Source: Streptomyces sp. CB02009
GTDB lineage: Bacteria > Actinomycetota > Actinomycetes > Streptomycetales > Streptomycetaceae
Length of the DNA: 64,000 bases
NCBI RefSeq assembly: GCF_001905825.1
Contig: NZ_LIVV01000007.1
Location: 310,001-374,000 of the forward strand
Direction of reading: 5' to 3'
Positions within the stretch are counted from its first letter, which is position 1. Each line of letters begins with the position of its first letter. The notes under the pieces are model-generated. The model saw nothing but the letters and a program-made list of their open reading frames with translations, searched no databases and was not told the origin of the DNA. Position numbers and translations under genes: made by a program. Positions 1 to 6,794 of this stretch are shown in pieces.

Positions 1-2
1 AC

Positions 3-524
3 GTCGCCGAGGCCGAGGCGGAACACCCCGGTTACGAACTGGTCGGCTGGACGGGCACGGTTCCCGACGAACTGGCCGAGGCCTTCGCCTCGGCCAAGAA
101 CGCGATGAACGACATGCCCATGGGCGACATGGACTTCGGCAGCCGGACGTGGACCGCCGACCGGGTCCGCGCGATGGCCGAAGTCCTGGCCGACCGCGGT
201 GACCTGCTGCTGACGACGGCGGCGCTGGAGAAGGGCGGGAAGGGCGAGATGGCCGGATACACCGAGATCGTCATCCGCTCCGGGGAGACGCGGCGGGCCC
301 TGCAGTACGACACCGCGGTGGCGCCCGCCCACCGCGGCCACGGGCTGGGGCTGTGGGTCAAGGCGGAGATGGTGCGCAGGCTCCGGGCCGAGCACCCCGG
401 GATCGAGGAGGTGGAGACGGACAACGCGCAGGACAACACCCACATGATCGCGGTCAACCACCGCCTGGGCTTCCGCTTCCACCGCAGCACGCACGAGTAC
501 CAGCTGGACCTACTGACCGACTGA
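3..524 (+). CDS. GNAT family N-acetyltransferase (3' part)
   Basis: The 5' end lies outside the window; the reading frame is open from base 3 and stops at 522-524. GNAT enzymes move an acetyl group from acetyl-CoA to an amine. The acetyl-CoA binding motif A is visible as VAPAHRGHGLG (R-G-x-G-x-G/A type), followed by a helix (WVKAEMVRRL) and the typical late GNAT segment with N-x-x-M-x-x-V-N-x-x-L-G-F (DNTHMIAVNHRLGF). The visible part is about 173 residues, so the whole protein may be of the double-GNAT length seen in actinobacteria. The substrate cannot be read from the sequence. It is followed by a 292-bp spacer. Confidence 0.85.
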   Translation, partial: VAEAEAEHPGYELVGWTGTVPDELAEAFASAKNAMNDMPMGDMDFGSRTWTADRVRAMAEVLADRGDLLLTTAALEKGGKGEMAGYTEIVIRSGETRRALQYDTAVAPAHRGHGLGLWVKAEMVRRLRAEHPGIEEVETDNAQDNTHMIAVNHRLGFRFHRSTHEYQLDLLTD

Positions 525-529
525 CGAAA

Positions 530-705
530 GCCCCCGCTCCTGTCCCACCCGGTCCCGTCCCAGTCCCGCCCGGTCCTGCCCAGTGCCGCCCAGTCTCGTC
601 CCGTCCGGTCCCGCCCGGTCCCGCCCGGTCCCCTCCCGCCCCGACGCCCGCTCGCCGCAGGGCCCGAGGCGATCCGACCGAGGCGATCCGCCCGCGGCGA
701 TCCGC
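530..705. repeat. Low-complexity C/G-rich spacer with short tandem repeats
   Basis: The 525-816 spacer holds no convincing gene. Bases 530-640 are a run of imperfect CCCGGTCCCG-like units, and 664-705 hold three copies of a GGCGATCCG unit. Open frames across it on both strands are produced by the base bias and translate to Pro/Gly/Arg-rich text. This kind of expansion is common between Streptomyces genes. Confidence 0.6.
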
Positions 706-816
706 CCGGACGGACGGGACGTCAGACCACCCGGACGGAGGCGCCGGCGGGCGCCGTGCGGGGGACACCTTCCCGAACCCCCGTGACCAGGCGTTCCGGC
801 AGCCGGTTGGCGAACC

Positions 817-1053
817 GTGAAGAAGATCATCGCCACCACGGCCCTGGCCTGCGCCGCTCTCGCCCTCGCCACTCCGGCCCACGCGGACAACGACAGCAAC
901 TTCGGACCCGGCGTGAACGCCGCCAACAACTGGAACTTCAGCGCCGCAGCCGTCTGCTTCCAGGAGCTGGCGGTCGTCCCCGTGGGCGGCGCGTGGACGG
1001 GCGACACCACGAACCACTGCACCAACGGCAACGTGCTCAACCACGCCGGCTGA
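817..1053 (+). CDS. Small secreted protein, possibly rodlin-like
   Basis: A 78-residue protein with a GTG start and a clear Sec signal peptide (KK, then hydrophobic stretch, cleavage after PAHA). The mature part is only about 54 residues, rich in Asn, Trp and small hydrophobic residues, and has two cysteines (in AVCFQEL and NHCTNGN) that could form one disulfide. The segment CFQELAVVPVGG followed by NHCTNGNVLNH loosely resembles the C-terminal half of rodlins and related small aerial-hyphae surface proteins; this resemblance is from memory. The gene lies just outside the left attachment repeat and points toward the tRNA terminator. Function is unknown. Confidence 0.6.
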   Translation: MKKIIATTALACAALALATPAHADNDSNFGPGVNAANNWNFSAAAVCFQELAVVPVGGAWTGDTTNHCTNGNVLNHAG

Positions 1054-1060
1054 CCACCCC

Positions 1061-1138
1061 GACCAGCAAAAAGACCCTCCCGAAGGAGGGTCTTACGCGG
1101 AGCGCCCCCGGCAGGACTCGAACCTGCGGCCAAGTGCT
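1061..1138. other. Left attachment site (attL), 78-bp copy of tRNA-Arg 3' half plus terminator
   Basis: Identical base for base to 4766-4843. It contains the tRNA terminator hairpin and the last 36 nt of the tRNA (from the anticodon loop to the discriminator base, minus strand). Identity stops inside the anticodon loop. Similarity continues a few bases to the left with a one-base gap (ACCACCCC in both). Confidence 0.9.
1071..1094 (-). terminator. Duplicated tRNA terminator inside attL
   Basis: AAGACCCTCC, CGAA loop, GGAGGGTCTT; on the minus strand it is followed by TTTTT-like bases. It is the copy of the tRNA-Arg terminator and may now serve as a plus-strand stop for the small secreted gene that ends at 1053. 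Confidence 0.75.
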
Positions 1139-1149
1139 GGAAGGGAATT

Positions 1150-1560
1150 GGTGTGATTCGCGGATTAGGTGCTTGACCTGCGTCTTTGTCGGCACTCGCA
1201 GGTCCCGCGCTCCAGGCAGCAGGCGGATGGCGAGTACGGACCCGTCGGGCATGGACGGAGACGGGCCCCACTTCTTGTCTGAGGCGAGCCGGGGACGGGT
1301 GTGCCGGGCAGCGTGTACGCGGATGCGGTACTCCTCGGCCTTACTTCCTGCTGCGAGGAGGTCGAAGGGTTCCCCGTCCAGGCCGGAGAAGGCTTCGGCG
1401 CGGAGGCCGTTCAGCTGGAGCACATGGCCGGTGTCGGCGTAGTGCGTCCGAGGAGTCGGCGGCCGTCGGCGGCGGCTTGCTCGAGGTCGTCGGAGCGGTC
1501 ATTGCCCGGCCGTTCGGTGGGGTAGCAAGCGGTGCCCTGGCCGGAGTAAGTAGAGGCGAG
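1150..1560 (-). pseudogene. Remnant of an unidentified coding sequence
   Basis: Within the element, the 780 bases between attL and the GntR gene hold no intact gene. On the minus strand one frame reads coherent protein-like text from about 1560 to 1440 (ending ..DLEQAAADGRRLLGRT), and a neighbouring frame continues from about 1440 to 1150 (HYADTGHVLQLNGLRAEAF.. to ..TKTQVKHLIRESHQF) before running into attL. The two halves look like one gene split by a frameshift and cut at its 3' end. I do not recognise the family. The stretch 1600-1910 shows nothing I can support apart from a likely upstream region for the GntR gene. Confidence 0.35.
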
Positions 1561-1917
1561 CAAGCAAAGGCCAGCAGGCTCGGTGCCTCGTTCTACGCGC
1601 GGATGTGTACGCCCTCGAGGCGCGCCGATACGGACGCCAATTGCTGCGCAGAAATGGCCGCGTTGCTGTGGATTCCCTGGCAGCGATGGGGATCGCAAAG
1701 GACGGCTCCCCGCTCGCCAGACCTCCGCGAAGTACTGCGGCCGGTAAGGCAAGTACGCTGCGCATATCGAATCACTCTTTGGGTGATCGGCCACGCTCCG
1801 GGAGGTCTAGCCACCTCGGCGGGGTCTTCTTGTGTCACGCGATCGGAGCACATGCGTGTATGCGTACTCGCTTATCTGCGGTCGCGTGAACAGGCAAATG
1901 CGCACAGCCTTTGCCGT

Positions 1918-2154
1918 ATGGATCTCGATCGCAGTACGACCGTATGGCCTCAGGCGGTCGATGAACTACGCCGGCTCCTGGATGCGGTCAAATGGCGGGC
2001 AGGGGAGCGGTTCCCTGCCGTGTACCAGGTGGCCGCCGAGCTGGACGTGGTGCCGTCGACGGTTCAGAAGGCGGTTGTCGCCCTACGTGAAGAGGGGCGG
2101 CTGTACACCGAGCTGGGTCGAGGCTCGTTCGTTTCGGACGCGCCGGAGCTGTGA
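1918..2154 (+). CDS. Short GntR-type winged-helix regulator
   Basis: A 78-residue protein that is essentially one GntR winged helix-turn-helix: helix 1 (QAVDELRRLLDAVKW), the R-x-P-A entry (ERFPAVYQVAAELDV), recognition helix (PSTVQKAVVALREEG) and wing (LYTELGRGSFV). There is no effector-binding domain, unlike full GntR proteins of 230-250 residues. Stand-alone GntR domains of this size are common in actinobacterial plasmids and integrative elements, where they control transfer or replication genes; here those genes are gone. The ATG at 1918 is chosen because the fold begins right after it; the long upstream extension of the frame is not protein-like. Confidence 0.8.
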   Translation: MDLDRSTTVWPQAVDELRRLLDAVKWRAGERFPAVYQVAAELDVVPSTVQKAVVALREEGRLYTELGRGSFVSDAPEL

Positions 2155-2253
2155 TTGATCTGACCGTGCGCCCGATGGCGTGAACGTGACGGACTTGCAG
2201 GCGTCGATCGAAAGTGTGTTCCCTTGCGGGGGTAAGTCCCATACTGTGAAGCC

Positions 2254-2910
2254 ATGTTGAGAACCAAGGTATGCGCCGCGCTGGCCGCAGTCGCTCTGTC
2301 CCTGCTCGCCGTCCCCGCCGCCTCCGCTGAGACCGCCGATGCGCGGACAGGCGTGAGTGCGCCTCTCGTCGAGTACAAGGGCGGTGCCACCACCCTGCCC
2401 ACCCTGGAGAAGGAAATCGGCGAGGCTCACTGTCACGACGCGAAGGGCATGGGTGAACTGACCTGCTTTGCGACCGAGCGTGAGCTTGAGCTCGACCTGC
2501 TCGCAGTGGGAGGACTGCCCGCTGACGCTGCTAAGAACGCTGCGCGTAAGTGGGGCGTCGCCGTCCCGAAGCAGCCCCGCACTGCTGCCGCCGCTGCCGC
2601 CCCGACGTGTCACCCCTGGGCGACCATGCGCTTCTACGATGGGTACAACGCCACGGGGTCGTCGGTCAGTGTCTTTTGCGACTACCCGGATCTTCGCAAC
2701 GTCAGCTTTGACAACCGAGCCAACTCCGCGATCTGTATGGTTTGCAAGAACCCCTTCACCAGTGCGAACCCGTACAACGTGAAGCGGATGACAGCCTTCC
2801 AGAACTACAACTTCTCAGTTAACGCGATGGCCCAGGAGACCAGCGTCGTAATTAACGCCAGCGCCCTAGCTGCCAACACCGCGTCGTCGAACCGCATCTA
2901 CTTCAACTAG
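2254..2910 (+). CDS. Secreted peptidase-inhibitor I36-like (beta/gamma-crystallin-like) protein
   Basis: A 218-residue protein with a standard signal peptide (MLRTKVCAALAAVALSLLAV, cleavage near ASAETA). Residues about 30-105 form a propeptide-like region without a known fold. Residues about 115-215 look like an I36 inhibitor / crystallin-type domain: MRFYDGYNATGSSVSVFC, a conserved aromatic DY, then FDNRANSAICMVC, with four cysteines in this half. I36 family members such as the Streptomyces metalloproteinase inhibitor SMPI are secreted and block metalloproteases; others are crystallin-like without inhibitor activity. Codon choice (CTA, GTA, ATT) is less GC-biased than in neighbouring core genes, fitting acquired cargo of the element. 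Confidence 0.65.
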   Translation: MLRTKVCAALAAVALSLLAVPAASAETADARTGVSAPLVEYKGGATTLPTLEKEIGEAHCHDAKGMGELTCFATERELELDLLAVGGLPADAAKNAARKWGVAVPKQPRTAAAAAAPTCHPWATMRFYDGYNATGSSVSVFCDYPDLRNVSFDNRANSAICMVCKNPFTSANPYNVKRMTAFQNYNFSVNAMAQETSVVINASALAANTASSNRIYFN

Positions 2911-2924
2911 GGCCTGACTGATGA

Positions 2925-3160
2925 TTGATCTTGTGGCGGCGTCGTAATCAGCTGACGGATGCGGCATGGGAGCAGATAGTGCCCTTGCTGTCAGATGTTG
3001 ATGGGTGAGGTCGCTCATGGCGGGATCACCGGCAGGTGATCAACGGGGTGTTGTGGCGGTTGCTGACCGGTGCTCCCCGGCGTGACCTGCCGGAGCGCTA
3101 TGGCTCGTGGCAGACGGACCATGGGCGGTTCGCCCGCTGGGAGGCGGACCCCGCTGCATC
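2925..3160 (+). pseudogene. IS5/IS4-type transposase N-terminal fragment with an internal stop
   Basis: In one frame the sequence reads LTDAAWEQIVPLL.., then TGA at 3006-3008, then SWRDHRQVINGVLWRLLTGA, PRRDLPERYGSWQTDHGRF and ARWEADP. This is the conserved N-terminal (DUF4096-like) part of Streptomyces IS5-family transposases, where a GxR-G-GR-W-RDHR stretch is normal, so the TGA replaces a CGA Arg codon. The rest of the transposase, including the DDE catalytic residues, is absent: the sequence switches at about 3157 into the excisionase remnant. The copy is a dead fragment, perhaps left by insertion and deletion in the xis gene. Confidence 0.75.
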
Positions 3161-3240
3161 AAGCTCCCGAACGGCGCGCCCTCCGAGTGCGCCGGGTCGA
3201 CCTGGACCTCTGGCTGAACGAGCACGAGGACGCCGCGTGA
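3158..3240 (+). pseudogene. 3' remnant of an excisionase (xis-like) gene
   Basis: IKLPNGA at 3158-3178 continues, after a frame change at about 3179, as LRVRRVDLDLWLNEHEDAA with the stop at 3238-3240. This is the usual C-terminal end of MerR-like excisionases that precede int in actinomycete integrative elements (..KLPNGA-RxRRxDLDxWL..). The stop overlaps the original int start (TGATG). The N-terminal helix-turn-helix half is missing, apparently lost to the IS insertion. Confidence 0.55.
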
Positions 3241-3311
3241 TGGACGTGACGTACAACGTGAAGTTCTGGAAGACCGGCGTCAACGTGGGCAAGCGGAAGA
3301 CCACCTAAACC

Positions 3312-4640
3312 GTGCGCTGGGAGTTGAACGGCCGGGAGCACCGCCAGACGTTCGTCACGGCGGCCCTCGCCGAGTTCTTCCGTGCCGGGCTGGTGTCAGC
3401 GGCGCGGAAGGGGGAGGCGTTCAGCATCTCCACTGGGCTCCCGGTCTCGCGCATCTCCCAGCCGGCTGGCGTGACGTGGTTCGACTTCTCGATCCAGTTC
3501 GTGGACCAGCTCTGGGCGCGGACGTCCGCGAACAACCGGCGGAACGTGGCGAAGGCACTCACGCCCGTCACGATCGCCCTGCTCCGATCCCAGCCCACCG
3601 CGTTCAAGGGCGTCGACGTGCGCCGGGCCCTCCGCGAGTACGCCTTCAACACCCTGAGGCGTGGCCAGGCACCGCCGGAGGTCGCCGTGATCCTTCGGTG
3701 GGTGGAGCGGAACTCGCTCACCATGGCGGCCTGGGAGGACGAAAGCACCGTGGAGACAGTGCTGCGCGCGGCCGGGACGAAGCTGGACGGGACGGCTGTG
3801 GCCGCCAGCACGGCGCGGCGCACCAAGCGGGTCCTGAACGTCCTCCTCGAGCACGCCATCAAGAAGAAGGTGCTCAAGGAGAACCTGCTCCCGAAGGGGA
3901 AGGGCGCCGGCGCTGCCGCGTCCAAGACCTCCTCGGCCGTCGACAAGCGCTCCCTGCTGAACAAGGAGCAGGCCGCCAAGCTCCTCGGCTGGGTCTACGC
4001 CCGACCGAGGGGCGGCCCGCGGCTGCACACCTTCTTCGCCGCGATGTACTACGCCGGCGCCCGACCCGAGGAGGTCGTGGCGATCGACGTCGGCGACGTC
4101 CGCCTGCCCGACGTGGAAGCTGACGACCAGTGGGGCGAGCTGCTGCTCCACACCGCCCACCCCGAGGTCGGCAAACAGTGGACGGACACGGGGGAGGTGC
4201 GCGAGCAGCGCGGCCTCAAGGGGCGAGCCGCCGACGACACCCGGACGGTGCCCTGTCGCCCCGCCCTGACGCGGATCCTCCGGGCCCACATCGAGAAGGA
4301 GGGCCTGAAGCCCGGAGACCTTCTGATGCAGGGGGAGAAGGGCGGAGATCTCGCCGGATCCGTGATCCGGCGAGCGTGGCGGCGGGCCCGGAAGGAGGTG
4401 CTCACCTCGTACGAATTCGGGACCCCGCTTGGCCGCCGCGTGTACGACCTCCGGCACACCTGCTTGACGAACTGGCTCAACGCCGGCGTACCGCCCGCGA
4501 CCGTGGCCGAGTGGGCGGGCAACAGCGTCCCCGTGCTGCTCTCCACCTACGCCCGGTGCGTGGACGGGCAGCTGCCCGACCTCAAGCGCCGCATCGAGCA
4601 AGCGGGGGAGCTGCCGGACCCGGCCGCGGCGACCGGCTGA
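3312..4640 (+). CDS. int: Site-specific tyrosine recombinase (integrase) with its 5' end cut off by a TAA
   Basis: This frame encodes 442 residues from a GTG. The same frame is open upstream from ATG 3240 (MDVTYNVKFWKTGVNVGKRK), the typical start of this integrase family, but TAA at 3306-3308 splits it exactly where the family has Tyr in TTYTVRW; one TAC-to-TAA change explains it. The core is intact: Arg I in YYAGARPEEV, the L-R-H-x-x box (YDLRHTCLTNWLNAG), the usual W-A-G-N/H-S segment and the nucleophile Tyr in STYARCVDG. It lies 126 bp from attR, as expected for the recombinase acting on the flanking repeats. A restart at GTG 3312 has only a weak ribosome binding site, so function is doubtful; loss of 24 N-terminal residues would remove part of the arm-binding domain. 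Confidence 0.8.
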   Translation: MRWELNGREHRQTFVTAALAEFFRAGLVSAARKGEAFSISTGLPVSRISQPAGVTWFDFSIQFVDQLWARTSANNRRNVAKALTPVTIALLRSQPTAFKGVDVRRALREYAFNTLRRGQAPPEVAVILRWVERNSLTMAAWEDESTVETVLRAAGTKLDGTAVAASTARRTKRVLNVLLEHAIKKKVLKENLLPKGKGAGAAASKTSSAVDKRSLLNKEQAAKLLGWVYARPRGGPRLHTFFAAMYYAGARPEEVVAIDVGDVRLPDVEADDQWGELLLHTAHPEVGKQWTDTGEVREQRGLKGRAADDTRTVPCRPALTRILRAHIEKEGLKPGDLLMQGEKGGDLAGSVIRRAWRRARKEVLTSYEFGTPLGRRVYDLRHTCLTNWLNAGVPPATVAEWAGNSVPVLLSTYARCVDGQLPDLKRRIEQAGELPDPAAATG

Positions 4641-4765
4641 AAATTTCTCCGCGTATTCTCCGTGGCCACCCGCAGAAACCCGGTTTCAGCCGGACACGGC
4701 CGGACGTGCCTCACCCCGTCGTGGGGCGTGTCCGGCCCCTCCGCGACCCACCCGAAACCACCCCT

Positions 4766-4843
4766 GACCAGCAAAAAGACCCTCCCGAAGGAGGGTCTTA
4801 CGCGGAGCGCCCCCGGCAGGACTCGAACCTGCGGCCAAGTGCT
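4766..4843. other. Right attachment site (attR), within tRNA-Arg
   Basis: Identical to 1061-1138. It overlaps the 3' 36 nt of the intact tRNA-Arg and its terminator, so integration kept the tRNA functional. Recombination between the two copies would excise 3,705 bp. Confidence 0.9.
4776..4799 (-). terminator. tRNA-Arg terminator
   Basis: Ten-base-pair stem AAGACCCTCC / GGAGGGTCTT with a CGAA loop, followed on the minus strand by TTTTTGC. It lies 9 nt beyond the tRNA 3' end. Confidence 0.85.
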
Positions 4844-4880
4844 TAGAAGGCACCTGCTCTATCCACTGAGCTACGGGGGC
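4808..4880 (-). tRNA. tRNA-Arg (anticodon TCT)
   Basis: The minus strand folds as a full cloverleaf of 73 nt: acceptor GCCCCCG pairing with CGGGGGC, D arm GCTC/GAGC, anticodon stem GGTGC/GCACT with loop CTTCTAA (anticodon TCT, reading AGA), and T arm GCAGG/CCTGC with TTCGAGT. The discriminator base is G and CCA is not encoded, as usual in Streptomyces. It reads the rare AGA codon and is the integration site of the element to its left. Confidence 0.95.
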
Positions 4881-4969
4881 CGGGTGGTGGCCGTGTGGCC
4901 AGGAGCCCCTTGTGGGTGGGGTGTGGCCTGCCGGGACAAGGATAGGGCTCCGATCGCCTTGGCCCGGTT

Positions 4970-5036
4970 GCTTCACCTGCGTGGCACGATGTGGAGGTTC
5001 GGTGAAGCGGAACGATAATCGCAGGCAGGTGCGATT
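4970..5036. promoter_or_regulatory. Two dyads in the dynA upstream region
   Basis: The 4881-5173 gap has no gene. It holds a spaced 8-bp inverted repeat GCTTCACC (4970-4977) / GGTGAAGC (5001-5008) and a compact one, AATCGCA (5017-5023) / TGCGATT (5030-5036). An AT-rich TAAATT at 5153-5158 is a weak -10 candidate. No binding protein can be assigned; GGTGA/TCACC halves are BldD-like, but the spacing is not that of a BldD box. Confidence 0.35.
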
Positions 5037-5173
5037 CGCGCAGCGCTTTTGGCGCCGCTCGGGGCGGGTGTTGTGCACTCGTTATGCCTGAGGTTCCGGT
5101 CACCACCCCTCTCTTCGGCGCGCAGGGCCGCAATAGGCTTCAAAAACACTCATAAATTGGGCATTCTTCGCAT

Positions 5174-6793
5174 GTGGTGACCTTGGACGAACGGCCTCAG
5201 CTGATCGACGCACTCTCCGCCCTGCGCGACCGTGTCGCCGCCGTGCGCCTTCCTCTCCCCCTCCCCGACACACCACGCGCCCGGCAGACCCGGGCCGAGC
5301 TGCTCGCTCAGCTCGACGACTACCTGGTGCCCCGGCTCAAAGATCCCGACGCCCCGCTGCTCGCCGTCGTCGGCGGGTCCACCGGGGCCGGCAAGTCCAC
5401 GCTCGTCAACTCCCTTGTCGGGCGGCGCGTCAGCGAGTCCGGTGTGCTCCGGCCCACCACCCGCACCCCCGTGCTCGTCTGCCACCCCGAGGACCACCAC
5501 TGGTTCGCCGGGATGCGGGTCCTCCCGCAGCTCACCCGCGTCTGGCTGCCGCAGGCCGACGACGACCACGCCGACGACGCCCCGCCCCCCGAGGAGAACG
5601 CGCTCCGCGTCGAGACCGCCGCCTCCATGCCCCGCGGCCTCGCCCTCCTCGACGCGCCCGACATCGACTCCCTCGTCGTCGAGAACCGGCTCCTCGCCTC
5701 CGAGTTGATCTGCGCCGCCGACATCTGGGTGATGGTCACCACCGCCTCGCGGTACGCCGACGCCGTGCCCTGGCACCTCCTCCGTACCGCCAAGGAGTAC
5801 GACGCCACCCTCGTCACCGTCCTCGACCGCGTCCCCCACCAGGTCATCGGCGAGGTCTCCCGCCAGTACGAGGCCCTCCTCGACAAGGCCGGCCTCGGCG
5901 ACGTGCCCCGCTTCACCATCCCCGAGCTCCCCGAGTCCGCCGACGGCGGCAGCGGCCTCCTCCCCGACTCCGCCGTCGCCGCCCTGCGCGGCTGGCTCGC
6001 CCACCGCGCCGAGGACCCCGCCGCCCGCCAGCAGGCCGCCGACCGGACCGCCACCGGCGTCATCGACTCCCTCGACGCCCGCCTCCCCGAACTGGCCGGC
6101 GCCGTCGCCGCGCAGTACGCCGCCTCCGTCCGCCTCGGCGGCGCCGTCGAAACCGCCTACGGCGAACAGGCCAAGCGGGTACGCGAACAGCTCGGCCGCG
6201 GCGCCGTCCTCGCCGGCGACGCCCGCACCCGCTGGCGCGCCTACCCCCGCGACAGCACCGCCGACGAACTCCTCGACGCCCTCGCCGAGTCCCTCGCCGC
6301 CCTCCTCCACTGCGCCGTCTCCGCCGCCGAGGAACGCGTCCGCGACGCCTGGCGGCGCGAACCCGCCGCCGACGCCCTCGGCCCCGCCAGGACCGGCGGC
6401 GACCGCGACACGGCCGAGCGGATCGGCGTGGAGGTACGGCGCTGGCGGCGCGTCCTCGAGGAGGTCGCGGAGGACGAGGTGCGCACCGTCGAACGCCCGG
6501 CCGCTTCCCGTACGGCCGTCCCGGAGGCCGACACCGTCGCCGCCCTCCTCGCCGCCTCCCTCCTCGGCGGCCGCCGCACCCGGGCCGCGGGCGAGCGCCT
6601 CGCCGAACTCCTCGGCGCCCAGGCCGCCCTCCGCCTGCGCGACAAGGGCGGCGAACTCGTCCTCTCGTACGTCGACCGCGTCCTGCACGCCGAACGCGAC
6701 CAGCGCCTCGCGCCCCTCGCGGCACTCGACGTGAACCCCGAGCCGCAGGCGGAGCTGATCGCCGCGCTCTCCGTACTGCAGAAGGAGAAGTGA
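5174..6793 (+). CDS. dynA: Dynamin-like GTPase DynA
   Basis: A 539-residue cytoplasmic GTPase. The G1 P-loop is GGSTGAGKST near residue 67, G2/switch I is in RPTTRTPV, and G3 is LLDAPDIDS (DxxG-like, altered to D-I-D). After the GTPase part (to about residue 290) come long alanine- and arginine-rich helices (LAAQYAAS.., VREQLGRG.., LLDALAESLAALL) as in dynamin stalks. In S. venezuelae two adjacent dynamin-like proteins, DynA and DynB, stabilise FtsZ rings during sporulation septation; gene order and sizes fit that pair, though the assignment is from memory. GTG 5174 is used; GTG 5177 would be equivalent. The next start lies 1 nt after the stop, so the two are coupled. Confidence 0.75.
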   Translation: MVTLDERPQLIDALSALRDRVAAVRLPLPLPDTPRARQTRAELLAQLDDYLVPRLKDPDAPLLAVVGGSTGAGKSTLVNSLVGRRVSESGVLRPTTRTPVLVCHPEDHHWFAGMRVLPQLTRVWLPQADDDHADDAPPPEENALRVETAASMPRGLALLDAPDIDSLVVENRLLASELICAADIWVMVTTASRYADAVPWHLLRTAKEYDATLVTVLDRVPHQVIGEVSRQYEALLDKAGLGDVPRFTIPELPESADGGSGLLPDSAVAALRGWLAHRAEDPAARQQAADRTATGVIDSLDARLPELAGAVAAQYAASVRLGGAVETAYGEQAKRVREQLGRGAVLAGDARTRWRAYPRDSTADELLDALAESLAALLHCAVSAAEERVRDAWRREPAADALGPARTGGDRDTAERIGVEVRRWRRVLEEVAEDEVRTVERPAASRTAVPEADTVAALLAASLLGGRRTRAAGERLAELLGAQAALRLRDKGGELVLSYVDRVLHAERDQRLAPLAALDVNPEPQAELIAALSVLQKEK

Positions 6794-6794
6794 C

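Larger units (their letters stand above)
1061..4843. mobile_element. Decayed integrative element in tRNA-Arg(UCU)
   Basis: A 78-bp perfect direct repeat (1061-1138 and 4766-4843) brackets 3.7 kb. The right copy is part of an intact tRNA-Arg gene; the left copy is its 3' half plus terminator. The integrase gene sits next to the right repeat, as in actinomycete integrative elements (pSAM2-like AICEs) and phages that use tRNA 3' ends. Base use is less GC-biased than the flanks in parts of 1150-2910. The remaining contents are a minus-strand gene scar, a GntR regulator, a secreted I36-like protein, a broken IS transposase, an excisionase scar and an integrase with a nonsense codon. No rep, tra or structural genes remain, so the element looks stranded. 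Confidence 0.85.

Noticed and set aside
530..640. Possible CRISPR-like array in the CCCGGTCCCG repeats
   Set aside because: Units are about 10 bp and contiguous without unique spacers, and no cas genes are near.
454..1271. Several 150-250 residue frames over the spacer before the small secreted gene
   Set aside because: They are built from C/G-rich repeats and Pro/Arg/Gly-rich; they overlap the spacer and run into attL. No ribosome sites or conserved pieces.
1605..1889. Short plus- and minus-strand frames inside the element
   Set aside because: No recognisable domain, no ribosome site and overlapping frames of equal quality; only the 1150-1560 minus-strand text looked like former protein.
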